64,000 nt of DNA from Aurantiochytrium sp. KH105 (lineage: Eukaryota > Sar > Bigyra > Thraustochytrida > Thraustochytriidae): NCBI GenBank assembly GCA_003116975.1, contig BGKB01000149.1, positions 62,001 through 126,000 of the forward strand, written 5' to 3'. The notes under the pieces are model-generated. The model was given only the letters and a program-made list of their open reading frames with translations. It did no database searches and was not told the DNA's origin. The translations under genes were made by a program, and so were the position numbers. Of the stretch, positions 50,111 to 59,708 are shown in pieces (position 1 is the stretch's first letter; the number at the start of each line of letters is the position of its first letter).

Positions 50111-50132
50111 GCCTGGCCTGGCCTGGCCTGGC
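50111..50132. repeat. (CCTGG)4 pentamer repeat
   Basis: Four copies of GCCTG/CCTGG. Confidence 0.85.
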
Positions 50133-50364
50133 GGATCAGGGCAAGCCGCCGCAGGAAGCTCCCTCCTCTTTCATCAAAGAGAGGCGGGGCTGAGCCTGCA
50201 CGAGGACGACTCGTGCGTCGCCACACCGGCAGGGCAGAGCAGGGCAGGGCAATGCGATGTAGCGCAAAGCTGCACGTTGGCCTGCCTACGGCTGGCGGCG
50301 GGTGGCTGGAGTTTCTTTTTAAACTTTTTTTTGACGTAGGTGTACACGGGGCGCGGCGGTGGCG

Positions 50365-50408
50365 GAGATGAGATAAGATGAGATGAGATGAGATGTGATG
50401 AGATGAGG
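50365..50408. repeat. (AGATG)n pentamer repeat
   Basis: About eight AGATG units with AGATA and TGATG variants. Confidence 0.85.
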
Positions 50409-50655
50409 TGCAATGCGATGCAATGTGATGCGCGACGCGAGGCGCATCACTCGGTCGACGCGCATTGAATGGGAGGAAATTAGATGGAATGAACAGTCAG
50501 CCAGTCAGCCTGCCAATCTGTCCGTCACAGCCAGACAGTTGGTCTGGTCAGGTTTGAACTTGATGTAGACTAATCTGGTCTGGTGCGGTGTGTGCTGGCA
50601 GGAGCAGGAAAGATAAAGGAGAGAGAAATTCAGGAGAGGGAGTCATGAAGACGCC

Positions 50656-51690
50656 TCAGAAAAGGGAAGGATTAAGCTGCGCAGCGAGCACAGTGATGTT
50701 GTCGGTAGAGCCACGCTCGAGCGCGAGCGTGGAAAGTTTCTCTGCGCCCTTGTGCGCTCCAAACTGCAAGAGGTACTGGCCAATTTCCTCGTCCGTTACA
50801 GTCTCGTTGAGTCCATCCGAGGCGAGGCAGATGTAGGCGTCATCCTTGCGGATCTTTCGACGAGCGACATCTGGCTCGGCCGTGACAAAGGGTTTCATGG
50901 AATAATTTCCAAAGGCACGCGTCATGGCGAGAACACCGTTGACGCGAAGGGTACCGTCACCGGCAGCGCTAAAGGGGTTGACCACATACTTTACAAAACC
51001 GCCCTCATCCTCAATGCGCATGCGCTCCTCTTCGTCCTGAGGCGAGTGTTCCCGCGAGAGCTCCTTGACCGTTCCGGACTTGCGAACGACGAGGGCTCGT
51101 GAGTCGCCGGTGTTGGCGACCCAAAGATTCATGGGCGTAGACGTCGTAGGTTCGCGCTCAACGACAGCGAGCACAGCTGTGCTGCCGTCGTGGTGGTCCG
51201 TGGACGCCGCGTAGTCACAGAAGCGATCGTCGAGGTCCAAGAAGCGCGACTTGAGAAAGGCCTCCGGGTCTTGGAGCAGGCTCTCGGTGTCGTTGCTGCA
51301 CGCGTCGATGAGCATTTTGCTGAGGAAGTCCGCGCATTCTCCGCCAGCGTGGCCGTCAAAGACGGCAAAGAAGGAGAGCGTGCTCTCGTCGATGGCCGGC
51401 GCGAGGACGTCGAAGCGGTCCTCCATCGACCTGCGCATGCCCTTGATAGACGACGCATGGTGCCAGATGGGGCCGGACGAAGCGACGTCCGGCGTCTCAT
51501 TCTTGTCGTCTTCACTGACGCGCAGAATCCCTGCCTTGGTGTGTCCCCCGCTCAACTCGCGTGCGGCCGGGATGGCCGCGGGTGTCGCTGCTGCGAGCTG
51601 TCTCCTGCTGCTCTGCGTCGCCGCGAGCGTCGCGGCGCGCGGGCCTTGCCGCAGCGCCCGCCACGGTACGGGCCCCAGCATCACCCGCAT
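50656..51690 (-). CDS. PP2C-family protein phosphatase
   Basis: Protein of 344 aa. The metal-dependent PPM/PP2C core is complete: RSMEDRFDV near 87-95, FAVFDGHAGGECADF (D112 metal ligand), DGSTAVLAVV, LWVANTGDSRALV, GVLAMTRAFGNYSMKPFV, ICLASDGLNETVTDEE and GSTDNITVLAAQ. It removes phosphate from Ser/Thr using Mn2+/Mg2+. Residues 1-48 are rich in Arg/Ala/Ser/Gln with few acids, ending near AARELSGG, and could be a mitochondrial transit peptide; this is inference. Single exon. The divergent neighbour is the KTEL protein gene. Confidence 0.95.
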   Translation of the reverse strand: MRVMLGPVPWRALRQGPRAATLAATQSSRRQLAAATPAAIPAARELSGGHTKAGILRVSEDDKNETPDVASSGPIWHHASSIKGMRRSMEDRFDVLAPAIDESTLSFFAVFDGHAGGECADFLSKMLIDACSNDTESLLQDPEAFLKSRFLDLDDRFCDYAASTDHHDGSTAVLAVVEREPTTSTPMNLWVANTGDSRALVVRKSGTVKELSREHSPQDEEERMRIEDEGGFVKYVVNPFSAAGDGTLRVNGVLAMTRAFGNYSMKPFVTAEPDVARRKIRKDDAYICLASDGLNETVTDEEIGQYLLQFGAHKGAEKLSTLALERGSTDNITVLAAQLNPSLF

Positions 51691-51724
51691 CCTCGTTCCT
51701 CTGCTTGCACCTGCTTGCTTCTTC

Positions 51725-51760
<36 letters not shown>

Positions 51761-51926
51761 GCGCGCGCGCGTACCTCGCTCGCTCGCTCGCTCTCGCTGG
51801 CGCGCTCTGCTGCTGCCTGTCTTGCTGCTCGCCTGCCTCGACCGAGCGCGCGACGCTCGGCGTCTCGCTCGGCGCGGGCGGGTTTCGAATTTGCTGTGCT
51901 TGCTTTCTCTGTTTCCTTCTCGCCGA

Positions 51927-51958
<32 letters not shown>

Positions 51959-52795
51959 ACTGTGCGTGCGGGAGGTGCGTGCGGTGCGTATAATACTAAT
52001 GATGTGCTGTTTGTCGCTGTTGCTTGTTTCCCCTGCCTGCTTCTTTCTTTGCTTCATTCCTGCCTTCCTCCGAGCCGCCTGCGAATCCCTCCTTTTCACC
52101 CCGGGCGCCGGCTGTTTCTTCTGCAGCTGGCAGCTTTCGAGGGCCAGGGGAAGGCGAGGCAAGTTCCTGCGCCGAGGCGTGTGCGGAAATGAAGAGCTCC
52201 TGGACGCTGCTGCCGCGGCTGTGTTGCTACTCGATGTCGGCGCTCGCCTCGGCCTCGACGCCGTCCTCGCGCTCGAGGCGGTCGAGCCGCGCAACCTGAG
52301 CAAAGGCCGCGGCCAGGCCGAAGAGGACTTGGCTTGGCTTGGCTTGGCCTCAGGCACTCGCTCATCTGCACCAGCCAGCTGCAGCTAGCTAGCTCTCAGC
52401 CCATCGCCTCGCACCATCCGCTCGTGCGAGACGAGCAGAGCGCGGAGCCAGCTGCAGTCAGCAGCAGCAGCTGCTGGCTGCTGCTGCTCTCGCAGCCGCC
52501 ACTCCGGCGGCAGCAGCAGCAGCAGCAGCAGCAGCTCCTGCCCCGGCAGCCTGGGACGCGCGGCGCCGCGCGGTGCGGAGGGACGCGGCCTCGCGAGGCG
52601 AAGTGGGCGCCCGAAGTGCGCGGCGGCGCACTGTGCGCCGTGCCGTGCCCTGCGCGGGCGAGGCCGCGACGAAGACTGTTGGAAACTCGCGACACGAGCA
52701 CTGCACGCCGCGGCGCCGGAGGAGGGAGAGCCGCGCGGGGAAAGAAAGCGGTCGCTGTCGCGAGGATCGGAGCGGGGAGGAAGACACAGCGGGGC

Positions 52796-52828
52796 CTCGT
52801 CTCGTCTCGTCTCGTCTCGTCTCGTCTT
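52796..52828. repeat. (GTCTC)n pentamer repeat
   Basis: Six to seven copies of CTCGT/GTCTC. Confidence 0.9.
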
Positions 52829-52910
52829 CAGCCAGCAGGTCTCGTCTGGTCTGGTCTGGTCCGGCCTCGTCTCGTCTCACCTCGCCTCACCTCACCCCAC
52901 CTCGTCTCAG

Positions 52911-52938
52911 CTCATCTCATCTCATCTCATCTCATCTC
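52911..52938. repeat. (CTCAT)n pentamer repeat
   Basis: Five CTCAT copies ending in CTCGT, about 85 bp after the GTCTC array and clearly related to it. Confidence 0.85.
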
Positions 52939-53271
52939 GTCTCAGCTCATCTTGTGCTGCTGTCTCGAGCCGTGCCGTCTCGCGTCGCGTCCATCGTGTC
53001 GTGTCGTTGCCCGAAAGCAAGGGCGCAAGCCAAGCCAGGCGGCTTTCGCGGCCGCTGTCGCCACCGCGAGGACGCTCCCGGCGGCTTCTTTCGCGGTCGG
53101 CCGGGCGTGCGAGCGAGCGGGCGGTGCGGGCAAGCGGCCGCGATTCGCCTTGCCTGGTCCTCTTCTTCCGGGCCGCGCTGCGAGCGGCAGGGCGGCCGGC
53201 GCGCGGGGCTGCGGCAGAGAAGGAAGGGCGCCCTCACGCCGCGGCGTGCGCGGGCAAAGATTGCGGGCGCC

Positions 53272-54858
53272 ATGGCGCGGCTGCGCGCGGCCGTGATGGC
53301 GGCCATGGCGGCGAGCTTGGCGGCGAGCTTGGCGACGCTGCCGAGGCCGGCGGCGGCGCGGGCCGTGCAGGACGTGCGCGCGGAGCAGGAGTGGGCGCTG
53401 CCGGTGCTGGCGGTGCTCGCGCCGCGCGGGACGCGGGTCGTCGTGGACGGCGAGCCCGAAGAGAGCCACCGTGACGGGGACGAGGCGGTCGACGCGCAGC
53501 AGCTGCTGCTGCAGCAGACACAGCGCGCCCAGAGCCTCGGGGTCGCCGCCGTGCGCGTCGACAGGGGCAGGGAAAGCCTCAGTCTGCAACTCGAGCGCAC
53601 CCGAGACGGCACGGTTCTCGAGACCGCCACGGTCCGCGTCCATGCGCTCGCAAGAGGAGATATGGGATCACACAAAGCACGCAACGGCGAGGAGGATGAG
53701 GAAGACTTTCTCTTTGACGTCAAGGTGGATCCGGAGCAGGTGTGGCCCAGCGTCCCAGTCACAATTTCCTGCGTGCACCCGCTCTGCGAGGCGGTGGACG
53801 CCCGACTTCTTGCGGTGAACGTCCTTGTTGATGGAGCTGCTGCCGGCGTTGTCACATGGGATCAGCAGCTTATCTCGTTGCGAGCCGCAGGCGTCAGAAT
53901 CGTGCACTTGCGAAATGTCGGCGTTGGCCCCCACGAGGTTCGGCTCGAGATCGTCGATCGGGAGCATCCTAGCGTCCAGGTGTGGCCAGCGGCGCCTACC
54001 ATGACATTAACATTTGTGAGTTTGCCTCGCGTCGCGCAACGCCCACCTCCGATGGAGCTCGACTCCCCGCACGAGGGCGAGACGGCCTTCATTGGGGGGA
54101 ACGCCAAAGGAATTGCAGTGGAGGTTGCGCGCAAAAGCATCCCACCTTCTGGTCTTGTCCTTGTAGAGATGAAGCACGTTGGTCCACAAGACCAAAAGCT
54201 TGCAGATCGCCGTGGCGTCTTGTCCTTGGATTCCCATGGCCACTTCACTCTTGATGTCTCGGGGATCCTCGAGTCCTCGACTTGGCGTCTCGCCGTGCAG
54301 CCTGTCGATGGCCACGGGCAAGTGTACGTCGACGCGCCCTCAGCTCACGTTCACATTACCCTCGCAGTTGAAGCAGGTGCTGACGCTCTTGCAGCATCTC
54401 CATCAAAGCTGCTGCTGCTGCAGCAGCAGCAGCAGCAGCAGCAGCAACATCAACAGCAAAATGGAATTCCGTTTTCCCTTTTTGGACCTGGCGTCCAGTT
54501 CGAGAACCGTCCGCCCGTCAAGCCCCATTCCCGTGTCGACAGAGCACCACCCGCCAAGCCCGTTCGTACGGACGCCGTGAACACAGCTGCGCAGGATCAC
54601 CGGATTCGCTGTCGCGTGCGCGTTGCCACGTCTGGAACGTCGGGTTTTCAAAAACTAGCCCTGGGGTTTTCTGAAGCGGCTTTGGTCGCAGACCTTGTTG
54701 CTGATGCCCGCCTTGGACTTGGGCCTTTGGCTGTTGCAACGGCGCTTGTCCAAGACGCAGAAGGCTTCACAATTGGTCATGATGAAAGCTTGCGTGATTT
54801 TTGTAAGATTGACATTCTCACCGTGACTGTCGCAGACAACGAGAAAACAGAGCTGTAA
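53272..54858 (+). CDS. Probable ER-lumen protein ending in KTEL
   Basis: Protein of 528 aa from ATG 53272. Residues 1-31 (MARLRAAVMAAMAASLAASL then ATLPRPAAARA) read as a signal peptide with a cleavage site after ARA. The C-terminus is EKTEL, a KDEL-type ER retention signal (KTEL is a known variant). No family is recognised. Residues about 145-250 look like a beta-sandwich (VTISCVHPLCEAVDARLLAV, LNVLVDG-type strands). A second such region at about 270-360 precedes a polyQ/His run at about 384-402 encoded by CAG repeats. The final 90 residues look structured. The signal/retention pair supports an ER-resident role; function is unknown. Confidence 0.75.
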   Translation: MARLRAAVMAAMAASLAASLATLPRPAAARAVQDVRAEQEWALPVLAVLAPRGTRVVVDGEPEESHRDGDEAVDAQQLLLQQTQRAQSLGVAAVRVDRGRESLSLQLERTRDGTVLETATVRVHALARGDMGSHKARNGEEDEEDFLFDVKVDPEQVWPSVPVTISCVHPLCEAVDARLLAVNVLVDGAAAGVVTWDQQLISLRAAGVRIVHLRNVGVGPHEVRLEIVDREHPSVQVWPAAPTMTLTFVSLPRVAQRPPPMELDSPHEGETAFIGGNAKGIAVEVARKSIPPSGLVLVEMKHVGPQDQKLADRRGVLSLDSHGHFTLDVSGILESSTWRLAVQPVDGHGQVYVDAPSAHVHITLAVEAGADALAASPSKLLLLQQQQQQQQQHQQQNGIPFSLFGPGVQFENRPPVKPHSRVDRAPPAKPVRTDAVNTAAQDHRIRCRVRVATSGTSGFQKLALGFSEAALVADLVADARLGLGPLAVATALVQDAEGFTIGHDESLRDFCKIDILTVTVADNEKTEL

Positions 54859-55276
54859 TGATACGAAAGGCATTCGACTCGACTGCAACTTGTCAAATCT
54901 TCCTTTGCGCAAAGGACGTCGGAGTATATTCAAGCATCACACAGAAAATTCTTGTGCAATGGGGAGAGAACCTTATTCTGCGCGACGCGAACGCAGCCGA
55001 GTATTTATTTATGTATGGTAGAATAAAACAAAACGATTGGAGCAAGTGAGACCGAGTTTTCGTGCAAGTCGTTCAGCCTCACGCAGCTGAACGCTGCTTT
55101 TCGCCACCTGCATCACAAGCAAGATTGGATGAATTCAAGCACAATTCCTTCAGCCTCATGCAGGCAACCGCTTCTTTTCGCAACTTGCACCACGTTCTCT
55201 TTTCTTCTTCTCTACATCTCTACATCAGCTCAAAGCCAACATCTTTTTCGTGTTTTTGTATTGTTTTGTTTCTAGC
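54859..55276. other. Convergent intergenic, KTEL-protein/CDK7
   Basis: A 418-bp tail-to-tail interval. It is AT-rich at 54990-55040, including AGAATAAAAC near 55019 (a plus-strand polyadenylation-like signal), and T/C-rich toward CDK7. Two related ~50-bp segments containing TCACGCAGCTGAACGC / TCATGCAGGCAACCGC and CTTTTCGC...TTGCACCAC words (55078-55190) suggest a small degenerate duplication. Confidence 0.5.
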
Positions 55277-56509
55277 TTATTTCATCAGGGCATCAAATGG
55301 GAGCTCTTCTGGTGGGGTCGCAGGATGATTGCTCGTCGTAAAGAACGTGTGCTCAAGCGCCTGGTCGGCCGTGAGACGATTCACCGGGTTGATCTCCATG
55401 AGCCCCTTGAGAAGATCGACCGCTTCAGGTGAATACGCCTTGAAAATATCGCGCAAATTAACGGGCGCACGATCCGTAAATTTGACAAAGTGCTTGAGCG
55501 CAGTCATGCGAGGCCACTCCTTTTCTGTAGGTGTTCCAAACATCCAGAAAATTTTGGCCAACTGATCCTCGTCGCTGTTTCCTGGCAAAAAAATCTTTCG
55601 CATCATAAGCTCTGCCATGATGCAGCCAATTGACCACGTATCCACGCCAACACCATATTCCTTGGCCCCAAACAAAAGCTCCGGAGCTCGATAAGGTCTG
55701 TTTATTTGATTCAGACATCACACGGTCACGACAAGGTCAGTTCCATGGCTTATCCGACGGTCAACGAAATTCGAGAACGCAGCACGGCAGCGCGGACTTA
55801 CAGTGTGACGACCTTGTATGTAATTCGAGTCTCTTCTTCTCCAAAAACACGCGCAAGACCAAAATCAGCGAGTTTGAGTCGTCGATCATCGCCAATCAAG
55901 AGGTTGTCTGGCTTGAGATCCTGTGGTTGCGCGTGTCAGCATTCTTGCCGTCGTTGTTACGAACGAGACCATTGTGCACGTGCGAGTCGCTCACGTACCC
56001 GATGCAGGACCCAAAATTCGTGCATGACCTTGGTGCCCACCAACATCATCTTCATGTAGCTTTTAATATGCTCTTCCGTGAGCAGGACAGCCTTGTTGTC
56101 AATCACTTTTTTCAGGTCAAATGGACAAAGCTCCATGACCATATTGATGCTTCCTGGCAGCGCGAAAACATCGAGAACCTGCGCTTTTGCGCAACAACGC
56201 GCTCGCGTTCATGTGAGCCAGCGAACTTTAAGGCAGCCTCACCAAAAAAGGGGCAAAGTAGAGAGCAAGAAACGCTTTTGTGGAAAGAAGGAAACGTACG
56301 CGGACAATGTTCTCGTGCTGCAGCTCGCGAAGGAGCTTGACCTCACGCAAAGCCGTCCAGTCGACGCCTACACGACGCGACTTGCGCAGCACATGCTTGA
56401 TGGCCACCTTGACGCCGTCCTCGGCGCGGTGCGCTAGGTACACCGCCGCAAAGGCGCCGCGCCCCACCTCGCGGTCCAGCTGATACCTGGCGTGGCCCTC
56501 GAGACTCAT
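55277..56509 (-). CDS. CDK7: CDK7 (CDK-activating kinase, TFIIH kinase)
   Basis: Four exons, 56300-56509, 55999-56178, 55802-55920 and 55277-55697, join in phase to 309 aa. The introns are 121, 78 and 104 bp, with donors GTACGT, GTACGT and GTAAGT. Residues include [13 protein letters not shown]38, the CDK7-type C-helix [10 protein letters not shown] (E56), HRDLKPDN (D131), DFG (D149) and a T-loop with T164 (RITYKVV) before [35 protein letters not shown] and GTPTEKEWP follow CDK7 closely. In TFIIH it phosphorylates the Pol II tail, and with cyclin H it activates other CDKs. It lacks the long C-terminal tail of animal CDK7. It is divergent from MTHFR, 407 bp apart. Confidence 0.95.
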
Positions 56510-56916
56510 GGCGGACACGAGACTCGCTGCGCGCGGAAGAGGCGAACGCGGGTCGCGGACTGCGCTCGACGCGGACCTCGTGCTCGGTGCCCGGCGACGC
56601 AGGGCTCCCCGCCGCCGCCCGGCCGACCCTCTCGCCCTGCCTCCGGGGCGTCTTGGGAAGCAGATGCGAAGCGGGTCTGCCTGCTGCTTCTGCTTGTGCC
56701 GCGCTCGCTTGCCTTGGGGCACTCGCTCGGTCGCCAGAGCCCCAAGGTCCGTCCGCACCTCGCGCGACGAGCAGCGACGCGTGGAAGAGGGAGCAGAGCG
56801 CGACGCAGAGACCGTCTCCGCTCCCGGCAGCGCAGATCTGCTGACGGCGCCCGTCAACGAGGCGCGGAAAGGAGAAAGAAGCCCTGCCGGCGACGGATAC
56901 GCCTCCACCCGCCGCC
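56510..56916. promoter_or_regulatory. Bidirectional CDK7/MTHFR promoter region
   Basis: A 407-bp, GC-rich interval between two divergent ATGs, with many CGCG and GCCG words and no TATA box. It must contain both leaders. Confidence 0.5.
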
Positions 56917-59176
56917 ATGGTCAAGGTCGTGCAGCTCCTCGCCGAGAAGGCCAAGGCTGGGGAGACATGCATCTCCTTTGAATTCTTCTCCGCAAAGGTA
57001 CGTGGAGACGCTCGAGATGTTGTCTTGAACGGGCTTAAACAACCCAAAGATGCGACGCTCGCGAGGGTGCGCAAGGGTACGGCGCCGTGCTAACCAAAAA
57101 ATGGAACCGCTCGCCACCGCACAGACAACCGAGGACGCAGACAAGGTGATCCAGCGCATTGCCGAGATGGGCGAGGCCCTCCAGCCGACCTTTGTCTCGC
57201 TGACATGGCGTTCCGCGTACAAAGACGAGGATGTCTGGCTCAAAATTGGGTCCATTGTGCAGAAACAGCTCGGCATCGCTGTGCTCTTGCACTTGACTTG
57301 CCACCTCCCTCGTGAAGACCTTGTCCGGGTGCTACGAAAAGCGCGAGAGGCAGGAATTCGGAATGTCCTGGCGCTGCGCGGAGACGCGCCGCACGTCACG
57401 GCCGGGGCAGCGAACGCCAGCGCCGGACCGCAACAACCCGGATGGCGTGCCGTCAAGAACGGCTTCCGAAATGCCATCGAACTCGTGCATCTTATTCGTG
57501 CAGAGCACGGCGACTATTTCTGTGTAGGCGTGGCAGGGTACCCAGAAGTACACACAAGCAGCTGGAACTCGCCGGTCCTGCCCCCAAGCGCCCAGGCGCG
57601 CGAGCAGGACCTCATCCGTCTCAAGGACAAGGTGGACGCTGGCGCAGACTTTGTGATCACACAATTCTTTTACGAGGTTGATGTCTTCTTCAAGTTCCGG
57701 GAACGCTGCCAAGACCTCGGCATCAACGTGCCCATTATTCCTGGGTATGCACCCATCCAAAACTATTCCTCGTTCCAGCGTTTCAAGTCTTGGGTACGAC
57801 CGCAGGTGCCCGCACAGATTGAAACCAAGCTCAACGAGATCAAGGACGATGATGAGCGCGTCCAAGCGTACGGCGTGGAGGTAGGCGTGGAGCAGATTCG
57901 CGCGTTGCTGCGGCGCGACGTCCATGCCGTGCATTTCTTCACCCTCAACCTGGCAAGTGCTGTGACGAGCATCTTGCAGCGACTCCGATTGCGAGACACT
58001 TCGCTCACACAACCTCGCCAGCTTCCTTGGCGCGGTCTTGCCCGCGAGCAAGAGGAAGTGCGGCCCATCTTTTGGGCCCACAGACACTCGAGCTATTTGT
58101 CGCGAACGTCGGCATGGTCCGAGTTCCCGAACGGACGCTGGGGCGATGCACGGAGCGCAGCTACCTTTGAGCTTGGCGATTACTATCTAGCTAGCAAGGA
58201 GCGGTCCAACATTGATCTGCGCGAGCTCTGGGGTGTCCCAACATCGCCCGCTGATGTGGCCGCCGTTTTTGTCAGATATATGCGCGGCGAGATTGCTCAG
58301 TTGCCGTGGTGCGATCAGCAACTCGCGGCCGAAACCGAAACGATATCCGAGGAGCTCTGCTGGATCAATCGGAATGGCTTTCTCACAATCAATAGTCAGC
58401 CAAAAGTCAACGGGGTGTCCTCTAGCAGCGCAAGGTATGGCTGGGGCGGGGACGGTGGCGTGTGTTTTCAAAAGGCATATGTAGAGTTCTTTTGCTCTCC
58501 CGAAATGTGGTTCAAGCTTCGAAGCTGTATCGATGCGCTGCCGCCAGGTCGGCTCTCGTATCATGCCGTCAATGTCGCCGGCGATGAGTTTCTAGACTCT
58601 GAATTGCGGCACCGCGAAGAAAAGGATCATGAGGGGGCAGACGTCGCTGCGCACTCCGACACCAGTCCGGTGCTGGCTTCTGACGTCCCGGCGCGACGGA
58701 AAGTGTCTTTTGCCGACGAGCTTGTCGAGGCCAAAGCAGCTCGTCCCGGCCGTGTCAATGCAGTTACCTGGGGTGTCTTTCCGGGGCGCGAGATCATTCA
58801 GCCTACTGTTGTGGACACGGAGAGCTTTCGTGTCTGGAAGGCTGAGGCATTCGAGCTCTGGCTGTCGCAGTGGGCAGCCACGTACGAAGAGTCGGCAGAG
58901 GGAGGTGGCATGACATCTGATCGCGATGCGCAGGCCGTTCGCGTCCTCCGTTCCATTCACGATACTTGGTTTCTTGTCAATATCGTGGACAATGACTATG
59001 TCAACGAGGAGAGCAACATTTTCGAGGTATTTAAGACGGTTATTCTTGACGAGATGTCTGCAAAGGAACTCCGTAGTCGAGTTGACTCGCTCGAGCGCGA
59101 GAACGCTCACCTTTACCGCGAGCTTCTTCGGGCGCGCTCTCAAGTCGACGCTTTGTCCAAGTCGCCTGAGGAGTGA
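56917..59176 (+). CDS. MTHFR: Methylenetetrahydrofolate reductase
   Basis: Exons 56917-56997 and 57125-59176 give 710 aa; the 127-bp intron has donor GTACGT, branch-like GCTAACC and acceptor CCGCACAG. Joined sequence runs ISFEFFSAK|TTEDADKVIQRI. Catalytic E22 in FEFF is kept, but the usual PPK/R after it is SAK. The TIM-barrel (to about 310) shows ALRGDAPH, DYFCVGVAGYPEVH, GADFVITQFFYEVDVFFKF, IPGYAPIQNYSSFQRF and HFFTLNLASA. The C-terminal half (about 330-700) is the eukaryotic SAM-binding regulatory domain. It reduces 5,10-methylene-THF to 5-methyl-THF with FAD and NAD(P)H. Without the intron the first exon would be missed. Confidence 0.95.
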
Positions 59177-59708
59177 ATGTCCTTGCATGTGGTTTCTTTG
59201 CGAGTAGGCTTATGCAGTGCGAAGTGCGAGGCTTATATTCCAAGCGGAAAAGGGCCAACAAGGCAAAAGTAAAAGAGAGGGGGTTCATTTCAAGAGCAAG
59301 CGACGTGCCTGCCTCGATTTAGTTAGGGCTCGGCGGTGGCAGCTTTTAAGAACAAATGATAGTTCCAAAGGTAAACAGAGATCTTTCATTGACTGCGAGC
59401 TTGGTTGGGCGCTTTCCCCAAAGTTGTTGTGCTGTCCAAGCCACTCGGTGAAGCGAAAGGCTTCTTCTTTTCATTTTTGGGGGATAGAAAAGGTATTGTA
59501 AGAGAGGCTAGGGAAGGGAAATGTCTGCACACGCAAAATTTGTTGGCGCGACCAGCCTCATTGTATGGAGACCGTAAGAAAGATTAATTTATTTTGTAAC
59601 AATACGGGGCTCCCTTTGAGAGCGTTTCATGCGCGCATCTCTCGCTATAAATGATGTGTATGTCAAAACAAGTTCTTCACATTTGCTTGCACGCCCCCCC
59701 TCGCCAAG
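59177..59708. other. Intergenic, MTHFR to hypothetical
   Basis: About 530 bp between convergent genes. It is comparatively AT-rich, with TTAATTTATTTTG near 59585 and CTATAAATG near 59644. No gene or RNA was recognised. Confidence 0.5.

Larger units (their letters stand above)
49309..50655. other. Intergenic, TMEM138 to PP2C
   Basis: About 1.35 kb upstream of TMEM138 and downstream of PP2C. It contains a small plus-strand frame (listed separately), a CCTGG array at 50111-50132, an AGATG array at 50365-50408, and GGCAG-type repeats near 50229-50250. Otherwise nothing was recognised. Confidence 0.45.
51691..53271. promoter_or_regulatory. Divergent intergenic region, PP2C/KTEL-protein
   Basis: About 1.58 kb and very repeat-rich. 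It contains GTGC repeats (51726-51758) merging into CGCG, GCTC repeats (51778-51795), GCCTGCCT (51926-51957), TTGGC (52328-52349), a CAG/CTG cluster (52456-52534) with opposed orientation, GTCTC (52796-52828) and CTCAT (52911-52938). The KTEL-protein frame is open far upstream through this region, but the ATG at 53272 is the start that gives a signal peptide. Confidence 0.45.
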
